In this document: piece after piece, positions 8,602-17,527 of the stretch
How positions within the stretch are numbered: position 1 is the first letter of the stretch
Layout: every line of letters begins with the position of its first letter
Origin: Rubrivivax sp.
GTDB taxonomy: Bacteria; Pseudomonadota; Gammaproteobacteria; Burkholderiales; Burkholderiaceae_C
Length of the DNA: 57,918 nt
Reading direction: 5' to 3'
Assembly: GCA_027487905.1 (NCBI GenBank)
Contig: JAIYCR010000068.1
Span: forward strand, 1 to 57,918
The notes under the pieces: generated by a model
Databases searched by the model: none
The model's input: only the letters and a program-made list of their open reading frames with translations
What the model was told of the DNA's origin: nothing
Made by a program: the position numbers and the translations under genes

Positions 8602-9342
8602 ATGCAGCAAGCCGTCGTGTCACCGATCAAGCTGGAGGCCTTCAAGGTCGCCTGTTCCAGTTGCAACCTGCGTGAGCTGTGCCTGCCGGTGGGCCTGTCG
8701 GCCCCCGACCTGGAGCAGCTGGACACGCTGGTGTCCACGCGCCGCACGGTGCCCCGCGGCGAGACGCTCTTCCGCAGCGGCGACACCTTCCAGTCGCTCT
8801 ATGCGGTGCGCACCGGCTTCTTCAAGACCTGCGTGTCCGCCGAAGACGGACGCGACCAGGTCACCGGCTTCCAGATGGCCGGCGAACTGCTGGGCCTGGA
8901 CGGCATCAGCAACGACCGCCACTCCTGCGATGCCGTAGCGCTCGAGGACTCGCAGGTCTGCGTCATTCCCTACAGCCAGCTCGAAGAGCTCTCGCGCGAC
9001 TTCACCGAGCTGCAGCACCAGTTCCACAAGATCATGAGCCGCGAGATCGTCCGCGACCACGGCGTGATGCTGCTGCTGGGCAGCATGCGCGCCGAAGAGC
9101 GCCTGGCCGCCTTCCTGCTCAACCTCACCCAGCGCCTGCAGGCGCGCGGCTTCTCGGCCTCGTCGCTGATCCTGCGCATGACGCGCGAGGAAATCGGCAG
9201 CTACCTCGGCCTGAAGCTCGAAACCGTGAGCCGCACCTTCTCCAAGTTCCAGGACGAAGGGCTGCTCGAGGTGAAGCAGCGCGCCATCACCATCGTCGAC
9301 CCCGCAGGGCTCAAGCGCCTGGTCAACAGCGCTTCGAACTGA
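8602..9342 (+). CDS. fnr: Fnr-type oxygen-sensing transcriptional regulator
   Basis: Crp/Fnr-family regulator that holds a [4Fe-4S] cluster when oxygen is low, then dimerises and binds TTGAT-N4-ATCAA sites. 246 residues from the ATG at 8602; a TTG 30 bases upstream is in frame but less likely. The cluster ligands are present: Cys18, Cys21, Cys27 (CSSCNLRELC) and Cys120 (SQVCVIPY), as in E. coli FNR. The recognition helix reads LETVSR, with Glu207, Ser210 and Arg211 matching the FNR specificity residues. Between them lie the cyclic-nucleotide-type beta barrel and the dimer helix. It lies between hemN and the cco cluster, both of which carry FNR boxes here. Confidence 0.96.
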   Translation: MQQAVVSPIKLEAFKVACSSCNLRELCLPVGLSAPDLEQLDTLVSTRRTVPRGETLFRSGDTFQSLYAVRTGFFKTCVSAEDGRDQVTGFQMAGELLGLDGISNDRHSCDAVALEDSQVCVIPYSQLEELSRDFTELQHQFHKIMSREIVRDHGVMLLLGSMRAEERLAAFLLNLTQRLQARGFSASSLILRMTREEIGSYLGLKLETVSRTFSKFQDEGLLEVKQRAITIVDPAGLKRLVNSASN

Positions 9343-9357
9343 AGCGCCGGGCGTCGT

Positions 9358-9654
9358 TCAGCGCGGGGCCGACCACGGCCCGCGCCGTGGGCGGGCATGG
9401 TCCTGCGGTTGATCGTCGTTGATCGTCCTGGCGTCGGCGAGCAGCAGCGCGGTGAGCCCGGTGGCGGTGGACATCACCGCCCAGAAGATGAAGAAGCTCA
9501 CCGTGTAGACCGCCTGCGGCGACCAGCCGACGAGCTCGCCGCCGAACCAGCGCATCTCCGACGGGTCGAGCACCGCGAAGACGAGCATCTCCAGCACGCC
9601 GGCCATCAGGAAGGCCGGCCACAGCGCAACCAGCAGGCGTTGGCGGATGGTCAT
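9358..9654 (-). CDS. Small conserved membrane protein of the cbb3 cluster
   Basis: A 98-residue protein starting at the ATG at 9654 (MTIRQRLLVALWPAFLMAG). Two clear hydrophobic segments (about 6-30 and 48-75) are separated by an extracytoplasmic loop with DPSEMRWFGGELVG. The tail is hydrophilic and Arg/Pro-rich. It is the last gene of the cco direction, convergent with fnr (16 bp between stops). Small proteins of this form appear between ccoG/fixH and fnr in related bacteria, from memory, but no function is known to me. A role in oxidase assembly is inferred from position only. Confidence 0.7.
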   Translation of the reverse strand: MTIRQRLLVALWPAFLMAGVLEMLVFAVLDPSEMRWFGGELVGWSPQAVYTVSFFIFWAVMSTATGLTALLLADARTINDDQPQDHARPRRGPWSAPR

Positions 9655-9683
9655 GGGTGGCCCCAGGCCCGTGCGCTCACAAC

Positions 9684-9959
9684 TCAGGGACGCGGCGTTG
9701 CCGCGTGGTTGCGGCCCACCAGCGCCGGCGCATCGGCGTCGGTGGGGTTGCGGTAGTCGGCCATGTTGTCGGCCGCCCGGACCTGCCCGTGCACCGGGTC
9801 GCTGATGACCGGGTCGATGTGCTTCCATGCGATGACCGCGCTGATGACGCTGGCCACCACCACCGACAGCGGCCCGCCGATGATCATCCAGACCAGCGGC
9901 TCGCGGTACCACGGGCGCGGCGCGCTGCCGGCGGGAATCGAAGGGGTGGACGTGCTCAT
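9684..9959 (-). CDS. FixH/CcoH-like small membrane protein
   Basis: A 91-residue protein with one transmembrane helix (about residues 22-44: PLVWMIIGGPLSVVVASVIS) after a short cytoplasmic lead, and a periplasmic tail ending GRNHAATPRP. The motif W-x-REPLVW-x-x-x-GGP followed by a DPV resembles the N-terminal part of FixH/CcoH, which is needed for cbb3 oxidase assembly. It is much shorter than FixH (about 150-180 residues), so the periplasmic domain is nearly absent. It starts 37 bp after the ccoG stop, as FixH usually does. AGGAG lies just upstream of the ATG. Confidence 0.6.
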   Translation of the reverse strand: MSTSTPSIPAGSAPRPWYREPLVWMIIGGPLSVVVASVISAVIAWKHIDPVISDPVHGQVRAADNMADYRNPTDADAPALVGRNHAATPRP

Positions 9960-9996
9960 GAGGTTCTCCTGATGAAGGCCGGTGAGGCGTCGGCGC

Positions 9997-11478
9997 TCAA
10001 CGCGGCACGACGAAGGTGGATTTCTCTTCCACCCGGCTGCTGGGCGATCCGGGGCCGGCCGGGGCGTCGTCGAGGCGCTCGACCTGGAAGGCCATGGCGT
10101 GGGCGCCGGCGCCCAGCGTCTGCGCGGTGTCGGCGGGCAGCTCGAGGTTCACCGTCACCCAGCGCGCTTCGGTGGAGGCCACTTCCACCACCCCGCGACC
10201 CTTGAGCTCCAGACCCGGCAGGCCCGACGCGGTGATGCGGTAGCGCTGCGGGCTTTCGGTGGCATTCATGATCTGCAGGCGATAGACGTTCTCCACCCGC
10301 CCCTCGTCGACGATGCGCGCCAGCGTGCCGCGGTCGCGGACGACGTCCACGCGGAAGGGCGAGCGCATCACCAGGCTGGCCACGAAGGCGGCCGAGATGA
10401 GCAGCATGATGGCGGTGTAGACCAGCACCCGCGGGCGGAACACCCTGCGCAACATCTGACGCTGGTCCAGGCCCTGTGCGATGCCGTTCTGGGTGGCGTA
10501 GCGGATCAGCCCCCGCGGGTAGTCCATCTTGTCCATCACGCCGTCGCACACGTCCACGCAGGCGGCACAGCCGATGCACTCGTACTGCAGGCCCTGGCGG
10601 ATGTCGATGCCGGTGGGGCACACCTGCACGCACAGCCCGCAGTCGATGCAGTCGCCCTTGCCCTGCGCCACCACCGCCGCATGCCCGAGCGAGCGCGGGC
10701 GCGACCCGCGCGGGTCGCCGCGGGTGGCGTCGTAGCTGATGATCATCGTGTCGTGGTCGAACATCGCGCTCTGGAAGCGCGCGTACGGGCACATGTACTT
10801 GCACACCTGCTCGCGCATGTAGCCGGCGTTGCCGTAGGTGGCAAAGCCGTAGAACAGGATCCAGAACCACTCCCAGGGGCCGAAGCCCAGCGTCAACGCC
10901 GAGCGGGCCAGGTCCTGGATGGGGGTGAAGTAGCCGACGAAGGTGAAGCCCGTCCACAGGCCGAGCGCGATCCACGCCGCCTGCTTGGCCGACTTGCGGG
11001 CGAACTTCTCGAGCGACCAGGGCGCGGCGTCGAGCTTCATGCGCGCGGCGCGGTCGCCCTCGATGCGCCGCTCGATCCACATGAAGATCTCGGTGTACAC
11101 CGTCTGCGGACAGGCATAGCCACACCACAGCCGCCCGGCCACCGCGGTGAACAGAAAGAGCGCGTAGGCGCTGAGGATGAGCAGGCCGGTGAGGTAGATG
11201 AAGTCCTGCGGATGCAGCACCAGCCCGAAGATGTAGAAGCGCCGCGCCTCGATGTCGAAGAGTACCGCCTGCCGGCCGTTCCACTGCAGCCAGGGCAGCC
11301 CGTAGAACACCAGCTGGGTGAGTGCCACCAGGGCCCAGCGCCAGCCGGCGAACCAGCCGCTGACCGCGCGGGCGTAGATCTTCTGCTGGGCCTGGTAGAG
11401 CGACACCACCTGCACGGCGGCGTCGTCGCTGGCCTTGGGGGGCGGCTGGATTCCAGGGCCGATCGGCTGCACGCTCAT
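9997..11478 (-). CDS. ccoG: cbb3 oxidase accessory iron-sulfur protein CcoG (FixG/RdxA)
   Basis: Membrane-bound polyferredoxin-like protein that, in the family, reduces copper for delivery to the cbb3 oxidase. 493 residues from the ATG at 11478; the frame extends 32 codons upstream but that part is not family-like. Several transmembrane helices occur in the first 230 residues, including RLWCGYACPQTVYTEIF. Two Cys clusters bind iron-sulfur centres: CIDCGLCVQVCPTG and CIGCAACVDVC. A C-terminal Ig-like periplasmic domain follows the last helix. It lies 46 bp downstream of ccoP in the same direction and is followed by the FixH-like gene. Confidence 0.95.
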   Translation of the reverse strand: MSVQPIGPGIQPPPKASDDAAVQVVSLYQAQQKIYARAVSGWFAGWRWALVALTQLVFYGLPWLQWNGRQAVLFDIEARRFYIFGLVLHPQDFIYLTGLLILSAYALFLFTAVAGRLWCGYACPQTVYTEIFMWIERRIEGDRAARMKLDAAPWSLEKFARKSAKQAAWIALGLWTGFTFVGYFTPIQDLARSALTLGFGPWEWFWILFYGFATYGNAGYMREQVCKYMCPYARFQSAMFDHDTMIISYDATRGDPRGSRPRSLGHAAVVAQGKGDCIDCGLCVQVCPTGIDIRQGLQYECIGCAACVDVCDGVMDKMDYPRGLIRYATQNGIAQGLDQRQMLRRVFRPRVLVYTAIMLLISAAFVASLVMRSPFRVDVVRDRGTLARIVDEGRVENVYRLQIMNATESPQRYRITASGLPGLELKGRGVVEVASTEARWVTVNLELPADTAQTLGAGAHAMAFQVERLDDAPAGPGSPSSRVEEKSTFVVPR

Positions 11479-11524
11479 GAGGACTCGGGGCTGGCGGAAC
11501 GAGGGGCTTGCCTGCGCACTGAAC

Positions 11525-12451
11525 TCACTGCGCGGTGGCCGCGGGCAGGCCGCCGCCGGCCAGGCTCCACACATAGGCGCCGAGCACGTGGATCTGCTCG
11601 GGCGTGAGGCGCGAGGCCTGCGCGGGCATCACGTTCTGGCGGCCGTTCTTGATCATCGAGACGATGAACTCCTCGCCATAGCCATGCAGCCACACCTTGT
11701 CGGTGAGGTTGGGCGCACCCAGCGCCTTCATGCCCTTGCCTTCGGGGCCGTGGCAGGCAGCGCAGGTGGCGAACTTGGGCTTGCCCAGCTGGGCGGCCAC
11801 CGAGTTGTGCGGCGCGCCGGACAGGCTCAGCACATAGTTCGCCAGGTTCTTGATGTCATCGGCACTGCCCACCGCAGCACCCATCGGCGGCATGTTGCCG
11901 GCGCGGCCGTTGGTGATGATGGCCTTGACCGAGTCGAAGGAGTCGGTGACCAGGCGCGACTCCACCGGCAGCGTCAGGTTGGGAAAGCCCTTGCTGCCCT
12001 TGGCATCCGAGCCGTGGCACTGCGCGCAGTTGTTCACGTAGAGCCGCTCGCCGATGCCCATGGCCTGGGTGTCCTTGGCCAGCGCCACCGCATCCATCTG
12101 GGTGAACCTGGCATACACCGGCGCCATCGCGGCCTGGGCCTTGGCCTGCTCGGCCTCGTACTGGCCCTGGGAACTCCAGTTGAGCTGCCCCTTGTGGCTG
12201 CCCAGGCCGGGGTAGAAGGTGAGGTAGGCGGCGGAGAACACCACGGTGAGCACGAACAGCACCATCCACCAGCGCGGCAGCGGGTTGTTCAGCTCCTTGA
12301 GGTCGCCGTCCCAGACGTGGCCGGTGGTGTTGTCCTTGGCCATCACCTGGCGCTTGCTGGCCAGGATGAGCAGCGCCAGGCAGGCCACCAGGCTCACCAC
12401 CACGATCGCGGCGATCACGATGGACCAGCCGCCGTTGACGAAATCACTCAT
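11525..12451 (-). CDS. ccoP: cbb3-type cytochrome c oxidase subunit III (diheme CcoP)
   Basis: Membrane-anchored diheme cytochrome c that passes electrons to CcoO/CcoN. 308 residues. Two transmembrane helices (about 9-32 and 62-82) flank a conserved HVWDGDLKELNNPLPRWW motif. The two heme sites are CAQCH (142-146) and CAACH (230-234), each followed by the axial Met region (NMPPM; VMPAQ). The ATG overlaps the ccoQ stop as ATGA, showing translational coupling. The tail (LPAATAQ) is short. Confidence 0.97.
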   Translation of the reverse strand: MSDFVNGGWSIVIAAIVVVSLVACLALLILASKRQVMAKDNTTGHVWDGDLKELNNPLPRWWMVLFVLTVVFSAAYLTFYPGLGSHKGQLNWSSQGQYEAEQAKAQAAMAPVYARFTQMDAVALAKDTQAMGIGERLYVNNCAQCHGSDAKGSKGFPNLTLPVESRLVTDSFDSVKAIITNGRAGNMPPMGAAVGSADDIKNLANYVLSLSGAPHNSVAAQLGKPKFATCAACHGPEGKGMKALGAPNLTDKVWLHGYGEEFIVSMIKNGRQNVMPAQASRLTPEQIHVLGAYVWSLAGGGLPAATAQ

Positions 12452-12627
12452 CGCACTTCTCCTTCCCGCGCGGTGGCCAGATCGGCCTGCGCGTCCTCCG
12501 CGAAGGGCAGCAGCGCTGCCTCCTCGAACTTGCTCGAATTGCGCCGGGACCAGGCCCAGGCCACGATGCCGACGAAGGTCAGCAGCGACAGCACCGTGAA
12601 GACGCTGCGCAGGTCATTGACGTCCAT
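12448..12627 (-). CDS. ccoQ: cbb3-type cytochrome c oxidase subunit CcoQ
   Basis: A 59-residue single-pass membrane protein that stabilises the cbb3 oxidase. It reads MDVNDLRSVFTVLSLLTFVG and continues with IVAWAWSRRN, then an acidic tail including FEEAALLPF, the CcoQ/FixQ signature. The start at 12627 follows GGGAGAACGACCC, a usable Shine-Dalgarno. Its stop overlaps the ccoP start (ATGA). It lies 18 bp after the ccoO stop. Confidence 0.93.
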   Translation of the reverse strand: MDVNDLRSVFTVLSLLTFVGIVAWAWSRRNSSKFEEAALLPFAEDAQADLATAREGEVR

Positions 12628-12645
12628 GGGTCGTTCTCCCGAAGC

Positions 12646-13275
12646 TCACTTGCGCGCGGTGCCGAGCACCTGCAGGTAGGCGATGACCGCGTCCATCTCG
12701 GTGCGGCCCTGGACCTCCTCGCCGGCCTTGGCCACTTCCTCGTCGGAGTAAGGCACGCCCAGCCGGCGCAGCGCCTTCAGGCGCGGGGCCATGTCGGCCG
12801 GGTCGAGCTGGGCCTTGAGCAGCCAGGGATAGGCCGGCATGTTCGACTCGGGCACCAGGTCGCGCGGGTTGGTGAGGTGGATGCGGTGCCACTCGTCGCT
12901 GTAGCGGCCGCCCACGCGGTGCAGGTCGGGGCCGGTGCGCTTGCTGCCCCACTGGAAGGGGTGGTCGTAGACGAACTCGCCGGCCACCGAATAGGGCCCG
13001 TAGCGCAGCGTCTCGGCGCGGAAGGGCCGGATCATCTGCGAGTGGCAGTTGTAGCAGCCCTCGCGGATGTAGACATCGCGGCCCGCCAGCTGCAGCGGCG
13101 TGTAGGGCTTGAGCCCCTCGACCGCCTGCGTGGTGGACTTCTGGAAGAACAGCGGCACGATCTCCACCAGTCCGCCGATGGCGATGACCAGCAGGATGAG
13201 CACGATCATCAGGAAGTTGTTGGTCTCGATCTTCTCGTGGGAGAAGGTCGGGATGGGCTTGTTGGCGTCTGCCAT
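12646..13275 (-). CDS. ccoO: cbb3-type cytochrome c oxidase subunit II (monoheme CcoO)
   Basis: Monoheme cytochrome c subunit of the cbb3 oxidase. 209 residues, a normal length. An N-terminal anchor (about 20-43) precedes the periplasmic domain with the heme site CYNCH (74-78) in [18 protein letters not shown]. The family motifs [16 protein letters not shown] and SNMPAYPWL, the latter with the axial Met, are present. It lies 35 bp after the ccoN stop. GGAGAGATTCCCC precedes the ATG. Confidence 0.97.
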   Translation of the reverse strand: MADANKPIPTFSHEKIETNNFLMIVLILLVIAIGGLVEIVPLFFQKSTTQAVEGLKPYTPLQLAGRDVYIREGCYNCHSQMIRPFRAETLRYGPYSVAGEFVYDHPFQWGSKRTGPDLHRVGGRYSDEWHRIHLTNPRDLVPESNMPAYPWLLKAQLDPADMAPRLKALRRLGVPYSDEEVAKAGEEVQGRTEMDAVIAYLQVLGTARK

Positions 13276-13310
13276 GGGGAATCTCTCCTCGGACTGCTGG
13301 CGTCGCAGCG

Positions 13311-14786
13311 TCAGGCGTGGGCCGCGACGGCGGGAATGCGGACGGGCTCATGGCGGCCTGCGGTGGCCGTCTTCACCACGTTCCAGGCCATGATCAGCAT
13401 GCCGCCCAGGTAGAGCGCGCCGCCGGCCAGCCGGATGACGTAGAAGGGAAAGGTGGCCTTGACGCTCTCCACGAAGCTGTAGACGAGCGTGCCGTCGGGG
13501 TTGACCGCGCGCCACATCAGGCCTTGCATGACGCCGGCGATCCACATCGCGGCGATGTACAGCACGATGCCGATGGTGGCCACCCAGAAGTGCAGCTCGA
13601 TCGCCCGGGTGCTGTACATCTTCGTGCGGCCGAACATGCGCGGCACGAGGTAGTAGAGCGTTCCCATGCTCACCAGGCCCACCCAGCCGAGCGCGCCCGA
13701 GTGCACATGGCCCACCGTCCAGTCGGTGTAGTGCGAAAGCGCGTTCACCGTCTTGATGGACATCATCGGACCCTCGAAGGTCGACATGCCGTAGAAGGAC
13801 AGCGAGACGATCAGGAACTTCAGGATCGGGTCGTCGCGCAGCTTGTGCCACGCACCCGACAGGGTCATGATGCCGTTGATCATGCCGCCCCAGGACGGGG
13901 CCAGCAGCACCAGCGAGAACAGCATGCCCACCGACTGCGTCCAGTCCGGAAGCGCCGTGTAGTGCAGGTGGTGGGGGCCCGCCCACATGTAGGTGAAGAT
14001 CAGCGCCCAGAAGTGGACGATGGACAGCCGGTAGCTGTAGACCGGGCGCTCGGCCTGCTTCGGGATGAAGTAATACATCATCCCCAGGAAGCCGGCGGTG
14101 AGGAAGAAGCCCACCGCGTTGTGGCCGTACCACCACTGCACCATCGCGTCCTGCACGCCCGCATAGGCCGAGTAGCTCTTGGTCAGGCTCACCGGCATGG
14201 CCGCGCTGTTGACCAGGTGCAGCACCGCCACCGTCAGGATGAAGGCGCCGAAGAACCAGTTGGCCACATAGATGTGGCGCACCTTGCGCATGCCGATGGT
14301 GCCGAAGAACACCACCGCGTAGGACACCCAGACGATGGTGATCAGCACGTCGATGGGCCACTCGAGTTCGGCGTATTCCTTGCCCGAGGTCCAGCCCATG
14401 GGCAGCGAGATGGCCGCCAGCAGGATGACGAGCTGCCAGCCCCAGAAGGTGAAGCTCGCCAGCGGGCCGCCGAAGAGCCGGACCTGGCAGGTGCGCTGCA
14501 CCACGTAGTAGCTGCTGGCGAAGAGCGCGCAGCCGCCGAAGGCGAAGATCACCGCGTTGGTGTGCAGCGGGCGCAGCCGCCCGTAGCTCAGCCAGGGGAT
14601 GCCCAGGTTCAGTTCCGGAAAGGCCAGCTGGGCGGCAATGATCACCCCCACCAGCATGCCCACCACGCCCCACAACACCGCCGCGAGGGCGAAGTTGCGG
14701 ACGACCTTGTCGTCATAGACCGCTGCGCTGCTGGCCGCCTGGGGCGTCGCGCGCAGTCCTTGCATCGTTGCTGTGCCGCTCGTCAT
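13311..14786 (-). CDS. ccoN: cbb3-type cytochrome c oxidase catalytic subunit I (CcoN)
   Basis: Catalytic heme-copper subunit that reduces oxygen to water with high affinity, an inner-membrane protein of about 12 helices. 491 residues. The conserved His ligands are visible: RPLHTN near residue 75 (low-spin heme), [24 protein letters not shown] (CuB) and [11 protein letters not shown] (hemes). It is the first structural gene after ccoS and has its own FNR-type promoter. A Shine-Dalgarno (TAGGAG) lies 9 bases before the ATG. The long plus-strand open frame opposite this operon is a composition artefact. Confidence 0.98.
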   Translation of the reverse strand: MTSGTATMQGLRATPQAASSAAVYDDKVVRNFALAAVLWGVVGMLVGVIIAAQLAFPELNLGIPWLSYGRLRPLHTNAVIFAFGGCALFASSYYVVQRTCQVRLFGGPLASFTFWGWQLVILLAAISLPMGWTSGKEYAELEWPIDVLITIVWVSYAVVFFGTIGMRKVRHIYVANWFFGAFILTVAVLHLVNSAAMPVSLTKSYSAYAGVQDAMVQWWYGHNAVGFFLTAGFLGMMYYFIPKQAERPVYSYRLSIVHFWALIFTYMWAGPHHLHYTALPDWTQSVGMLFSLVLLAPSWGGMINGIMTLSGAWHKLRDDPILKFLIVSLSFYGMSTFEGPMMSIKTVNALSHYTDWTVGHVHSGALGWVGLVSMGTLYYLVPRMFGRTKMYSTRAIELHFWVATIGIVLYIAAMWIAGVMQGLMWRAVNPDGTLVYSFVESVKATFPFYVIRLAGGALYLGGMLIMAWNVVKTATAGRHEPVRIPAVAAHA

Positions 14787-14814
14787 CGTGCTGCTCCTAC
14801 TCCTTGGGACCGGT

Positions 14815-14863
14815 TCGGGGGATTGTTCGGTGGGGGTTCAGGGGGTGGCTTGATCGCGGTCAA
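14815..14863 (-). promoter_or_regulatory. FNR-activated promoter of ccoNOQP
   Basis: FNR box TTGATCGCGGTCAA (14850-14863) is centred 41.5 bp from a predicted start at 14815, with a -10 of AACAAT (14822-14827), 4 of 6 matches to TATAAT. This is the classic class II geometry and leaves a leader of about 29 bases before ccoN. The box overlaps the 3' end of ccoS, so the control site lies inside a coding region. Confidence 0.75.
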
Positions 14864-15008
14864 CCGCCGGGCGATCGGCCTTGAGAATCCGCTCGCCTTC
14901 GCGCTCGATGTCGTCGAACTGGCCACTCTTCAGTGCCCAGGCGAACAGGCCCATGATCAGCAGCACCAGTACCACCGACAGCGGCACGAGCAGGAAGAGG
15001 ATGTCCAT
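14838..15008 (-). CDS. ccoS: cbb3 oxidase maturation protein CcoS
   Basis: A 56-residue small membrane protein required in this family for inserting the heme and copper cofactors into CcoN. It reads MDILFLLVPLSVVLVLLIMG, then FAWALKSGQFDDIEREGER, whose W-A-x-x-x-GQFDD pattern is the CcoS signature. The gene begins 3 bp after the ccoI stop, so they form one transcript. Its last 25 bases contain the FNR box of ccoN. The tail after ILKAD is short and ends RDQATP. Confidence 0.93.
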   Translation of the reverse strand: MDILFLLVPLSVVLVLLIMGLFAWALKSGQFDDIEREGERILKADRPAVDRDQATP

Positions 15009-15011
15009 CGC

Positions 15012-17381
15012 TCAGTCCTTTCCAGGCGTGCGCAGCACCAGGCGCTGCGCGTTGAGCACCACCAGCAGGGAACTGGCCGCCATGCCGATGCCGGCGGCCC
15101 ACGGCGGCAGCCAGCCGGCCAGCGCCAGCGGAATGCAGGCGGCGTTGTAGGACGCTGCCCAGGCGAAGTTCTGGCGCACGATGCGGCGGGTGCGCAGGGC
15201 CAGCAGCCGGGCCTGCACCAGGTCGCCCAGGCGGTTGCCCAGCAGCACCGCATCGGCCTGGGCACGGGCGACGTTCGCGCCCTGAGACAACGCCACCGAA
15301 AGGTCGGCCCGGGCCAGCACCGGGGCGTCGTTGATGCCGTCACCCACCATGGCCACGCAGCGGCCTGCGGCCTGGGCCGCGGCCAGTGCCGCCAGCTTGT
15401 CCTCGGGCAGCGCGTGGGCGATGAAGTCGGCCACGCCCAGTTCATCGGCCACCCGCCGCACCCGCTGCGGTGCATCGCCCGACAGCATCACCACCCGCAG
15501 CCCGGCGGCCTGCAGATCGGCGACGGCCTGTTGCGCGTCGGGCCTGAGCGTCTCGTCGAAGTGGAAGGCGACGGCCGCATGTCCGCGCGGACCGAAGAGC
15601 ACCGCGGCACCGTCAGCCTCGGCGGCGTTGGCGGCCGCTGCGGGCGCGCTGGCCGGCGCATCGAGCACGAAGGCGCGCGAACCCAGACGCCACTCGCGGC
15701 CCTCGCCGTCCAGCGCGCTCAGGCCGCGGCCGGCCTGCTCGCGCACCTGCGTCCAGGCGGCGGTGTCGGCCACCCCGTCGTCCTTCAGTGCCGCCGCAGC
15801 CCGCACCAGGGCCTGCGACAACGGGTGCCGGGACTGCACGGCCAGACCCGCGGCCTGCCGGACCCACCGGTTCTGCGCGGGCTGGTCGAGCGCGCCACCG
15901 CCACCGCCACCGCCGGCGCTCAGCCCCTGAACCCGCGCCAGGCCGAGCTCGTCGTGGGTGAGGGTTCCGGTCTTGTCGACGAAGACGGTGTCCACCCGGG
16001 TCATCGCCTCGATGGCATCCAGGCGCTGCAGCAGCACGCCCTGCCGGGCGAGGCGTCCGGTGGCCGCCAGCAAGGCGCTCGGCGCGGACAGCCCCAACGC
16101 ACAGGGACAGGTGACGATGAGCACCGACACCGCCACCCACAGCGCGCGCGAGGGGTCGATGAAGGACCAGGCGAGCGCAGCGAGCGCCGCCAGCAGCAGC
16201 ACCGCCCAGAGGAAGGGGCCGGCGATGCGGTCGGCCATGCGCACCAGCGAGGGACGCTCGGTCAGCGCGCTGCGCATCAGCGAGACGATGCCTTCATAGC
16301 GGGTGTCGGCCCCCACCCGCTCGACCCGCATCAGCACCGGGCCGCCGAGGTTCAGGCTGCCCGACACCACCTCGTCGCCCGCCGCCTTGGGCACGGGGCG
16401 GGATTCACCGGTCAGCAAGGCCTCGTCGGCCTCCGTGCAGCCCTGCAGCACGCGGCCATCGGCGGCGAAGGCCTGGCCCACTGCGACGCGGACCTGGTCG
16501 CCCGGGACGAGTCGGCGTGGCGACACCGCCTCGATGCTTCCGTCGCTCAGCACGCGCTCGACCCGTTCGGGCAGGCGCTGCACGCTCGCCTCCAGCGTGC
16601 CCGCCACCCGGTGGCGGGCGGCCAGCTCCAGGTAGCGACCGCCAAGCAGGAAGAAGACGAACATGGCCACCGAGTCGAAATAGACCTCGTGCCCGAACAC
16701 GCCACCCGGATCGAAGGTGGCGCCCGAGCTGGCGATGAAGGTGACGGCAATGCCCAGCGACACCGGCACGTCCATGCCGATGCGCCGGGCGCGCAGGCTG
16801 CGCCAGGCTCCGGAGAAGAAGGGCCCTGCGGCGAACAGCACCACCGGCACGGTGAGCAGCCAGCTCGCCCACTGCAGCAGGCGCAGCACATCGGGGGTGA
16901 TGTCGCCGGGCGGCGCCACGTACGCCGGGGTGGCGTACATCATCACCTGCATCATGCAGAAGCCGGCCACGAAGAGCCGCCACAGCGACTGGCGCCGCTC
17001 CTGCTGGCGGGCCAGGCGGGCAGGCGCCGCAGCGTCGGGCACGGCGCCGTAGCCCGCCCGGTCGAGCGCGGCGACGAAGCGTGAGGGCTGCACGCGGGCC
17101 GGATCCCAGCGCACCTCGGCGCGTTCGCTGGCGGCACTCACCCGCGCATCGAGCACGCCGGGCACCTGCATCAGCGCGTCCTCGATGAGGCCGCTGCAGG
17201 CCGCGCAGTGCATGCCCGAGATCTGGAACTGCGACACCGCCTGGCGTACACCGGTGGCGTCGGTGTGCCACTGGGTGAAGGCGCCCTGCTCGTGCGGATC
17301 GTCCAGCGCCTGCCAGCGCGAAGCGGGCTCGCTCGCGGCGGCATCGGGGGGGCGGGTGAGCCCGGCGGGGAGCGCGGTCAC
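15012..17381 (-). CDS. ccoI: Copper-translocating P-type ATPase for cbb3 oxidase assembly
   Basis: P1B-type ATPase of the CcoI/FixI (CopA2) group that exports copper for the oxidase CuB centre. 789 residues from a GTG at 17381, preceded by GAGGAA. The N-terminal heavy-metal domain has GMHCAACSG (Cys59, Cys62). The actuator domain has LLTGESRPVPK, the metal-binding helix has TCPCALGLS, the phosphorylation site is VDKTGTLTHD, and the hinge has VGDGINDAPVL. Eight transmembrane helices are expected. The GGGGGGG stretch near residue 485 sits in a loop of the nucleotide-binding region. It is followed directly by ccoS and preceded by an FNR-type promoter. Confidence 0.96.
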   Translation of the reverse strand: MTALPAGLTRPPDAAASEPASRWQALDDPHEQGAFTQWHTDATGVRQAVSQFQISGMHCAACSGLIEDALMQVPGVLDARVSAASERAEVRWDPARVQPSRFVAALDRAGYGAVPDAAAPARLARQQERRQSLWRLFVAGFCMMQVMMYATPAYVAPPGDITPDVLRLLQWASWLLTVPVVLFAAGPFFSGAWRSLRARRIGMDVPVSLGIAVTFIASSGATFDPGGVFGHEVYFDSVAMFVFFLLGGRYLELAARHRVAGTLEASVQRLPERVERVLSDGSIEAVSPRRLVPGDQVRVAVGQAFAADGRVLQGCTEADEALLTGESRPVPKAAGDEVVSGSLNLGGPVLMRVERVGADTRYEGIVSLMRSALTERPSLVRMADRIAGPFLWAVLLLAALAALAWSFIDPSRALWVAVSVLIVTCPCALGLSAPSALLAATGRLARQGVLLQRLDAIEAMTRVDTVFVDKTGTLTHDELGLARVQGLSAGGGGGGGALDQPAQNRWVRQAAGLAVQSRHPLSQALVRAAAALKDDGVADTAAWTQVREQAGRGLSALDGEGREWRLGSRAFVLDAPASAPAAAANAAEADGAAVLFGPRGHAAVAFHFDETLRPDAQQAVADLQAAGLRVVMLSGDAPQRVRRVADELGVADFIAHALPEDKLAALAAAQAAGRCVAMVGDGINDAPVLARADLSVALSQGANVARAQADAVLLGNRLGDLVQARLLALRTRRIVRQNFAWAASYNAACIPLALAGWLPPWAAGIGMAASSLLVVLNAQRLVLRTPGKD

Positions 17382-17435
17382 ATCAGGTTCCTCGCACCGG
17401 CACGGGCCGGTCGCGCAAGGACTGGCCGCGGGGTG

Positions 17436-17484
17436 CTCGGGTAATCTAGGCAGGCCAGACCGCCCCGGGCATGACCCAGATCAA
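17436..17484 (-). promoter_or_regulatory. FNR-type promoter of ccoIS
   Basis: On the minus strand TTGATCTGGGTCAT (17471-17484) matches the FNR consensus at 8 of 10 positions. A -10 element TAGATT (17443-17448; 4 of 6) puts the start near 17436, with the box centred at -41.5. The leader to the ccoI GTG would be about 54 bases. The box lies 43 bp before the start of the divergent DUF192 gene. Confidence 0.65.
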
Positions 17485-17527
17485 AGCCGCTGGACCGTCA
17501 CGCCGTAACCCGCACCGTTACACCCAA

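Noticed and set aside
9982-11607. A 541-codon open frame opposite ccoG
   Set aside because: Antisense shadow of a gene with intact iron-sulfur motifs.
13317-17084. A 1255-codon open frame on the plus strand opposite ccoN-ccoI
   Set aside because: His/Arg/Gln-rich product without domains, fully antisense to recognised genes; caused by high GC at third codon positions.
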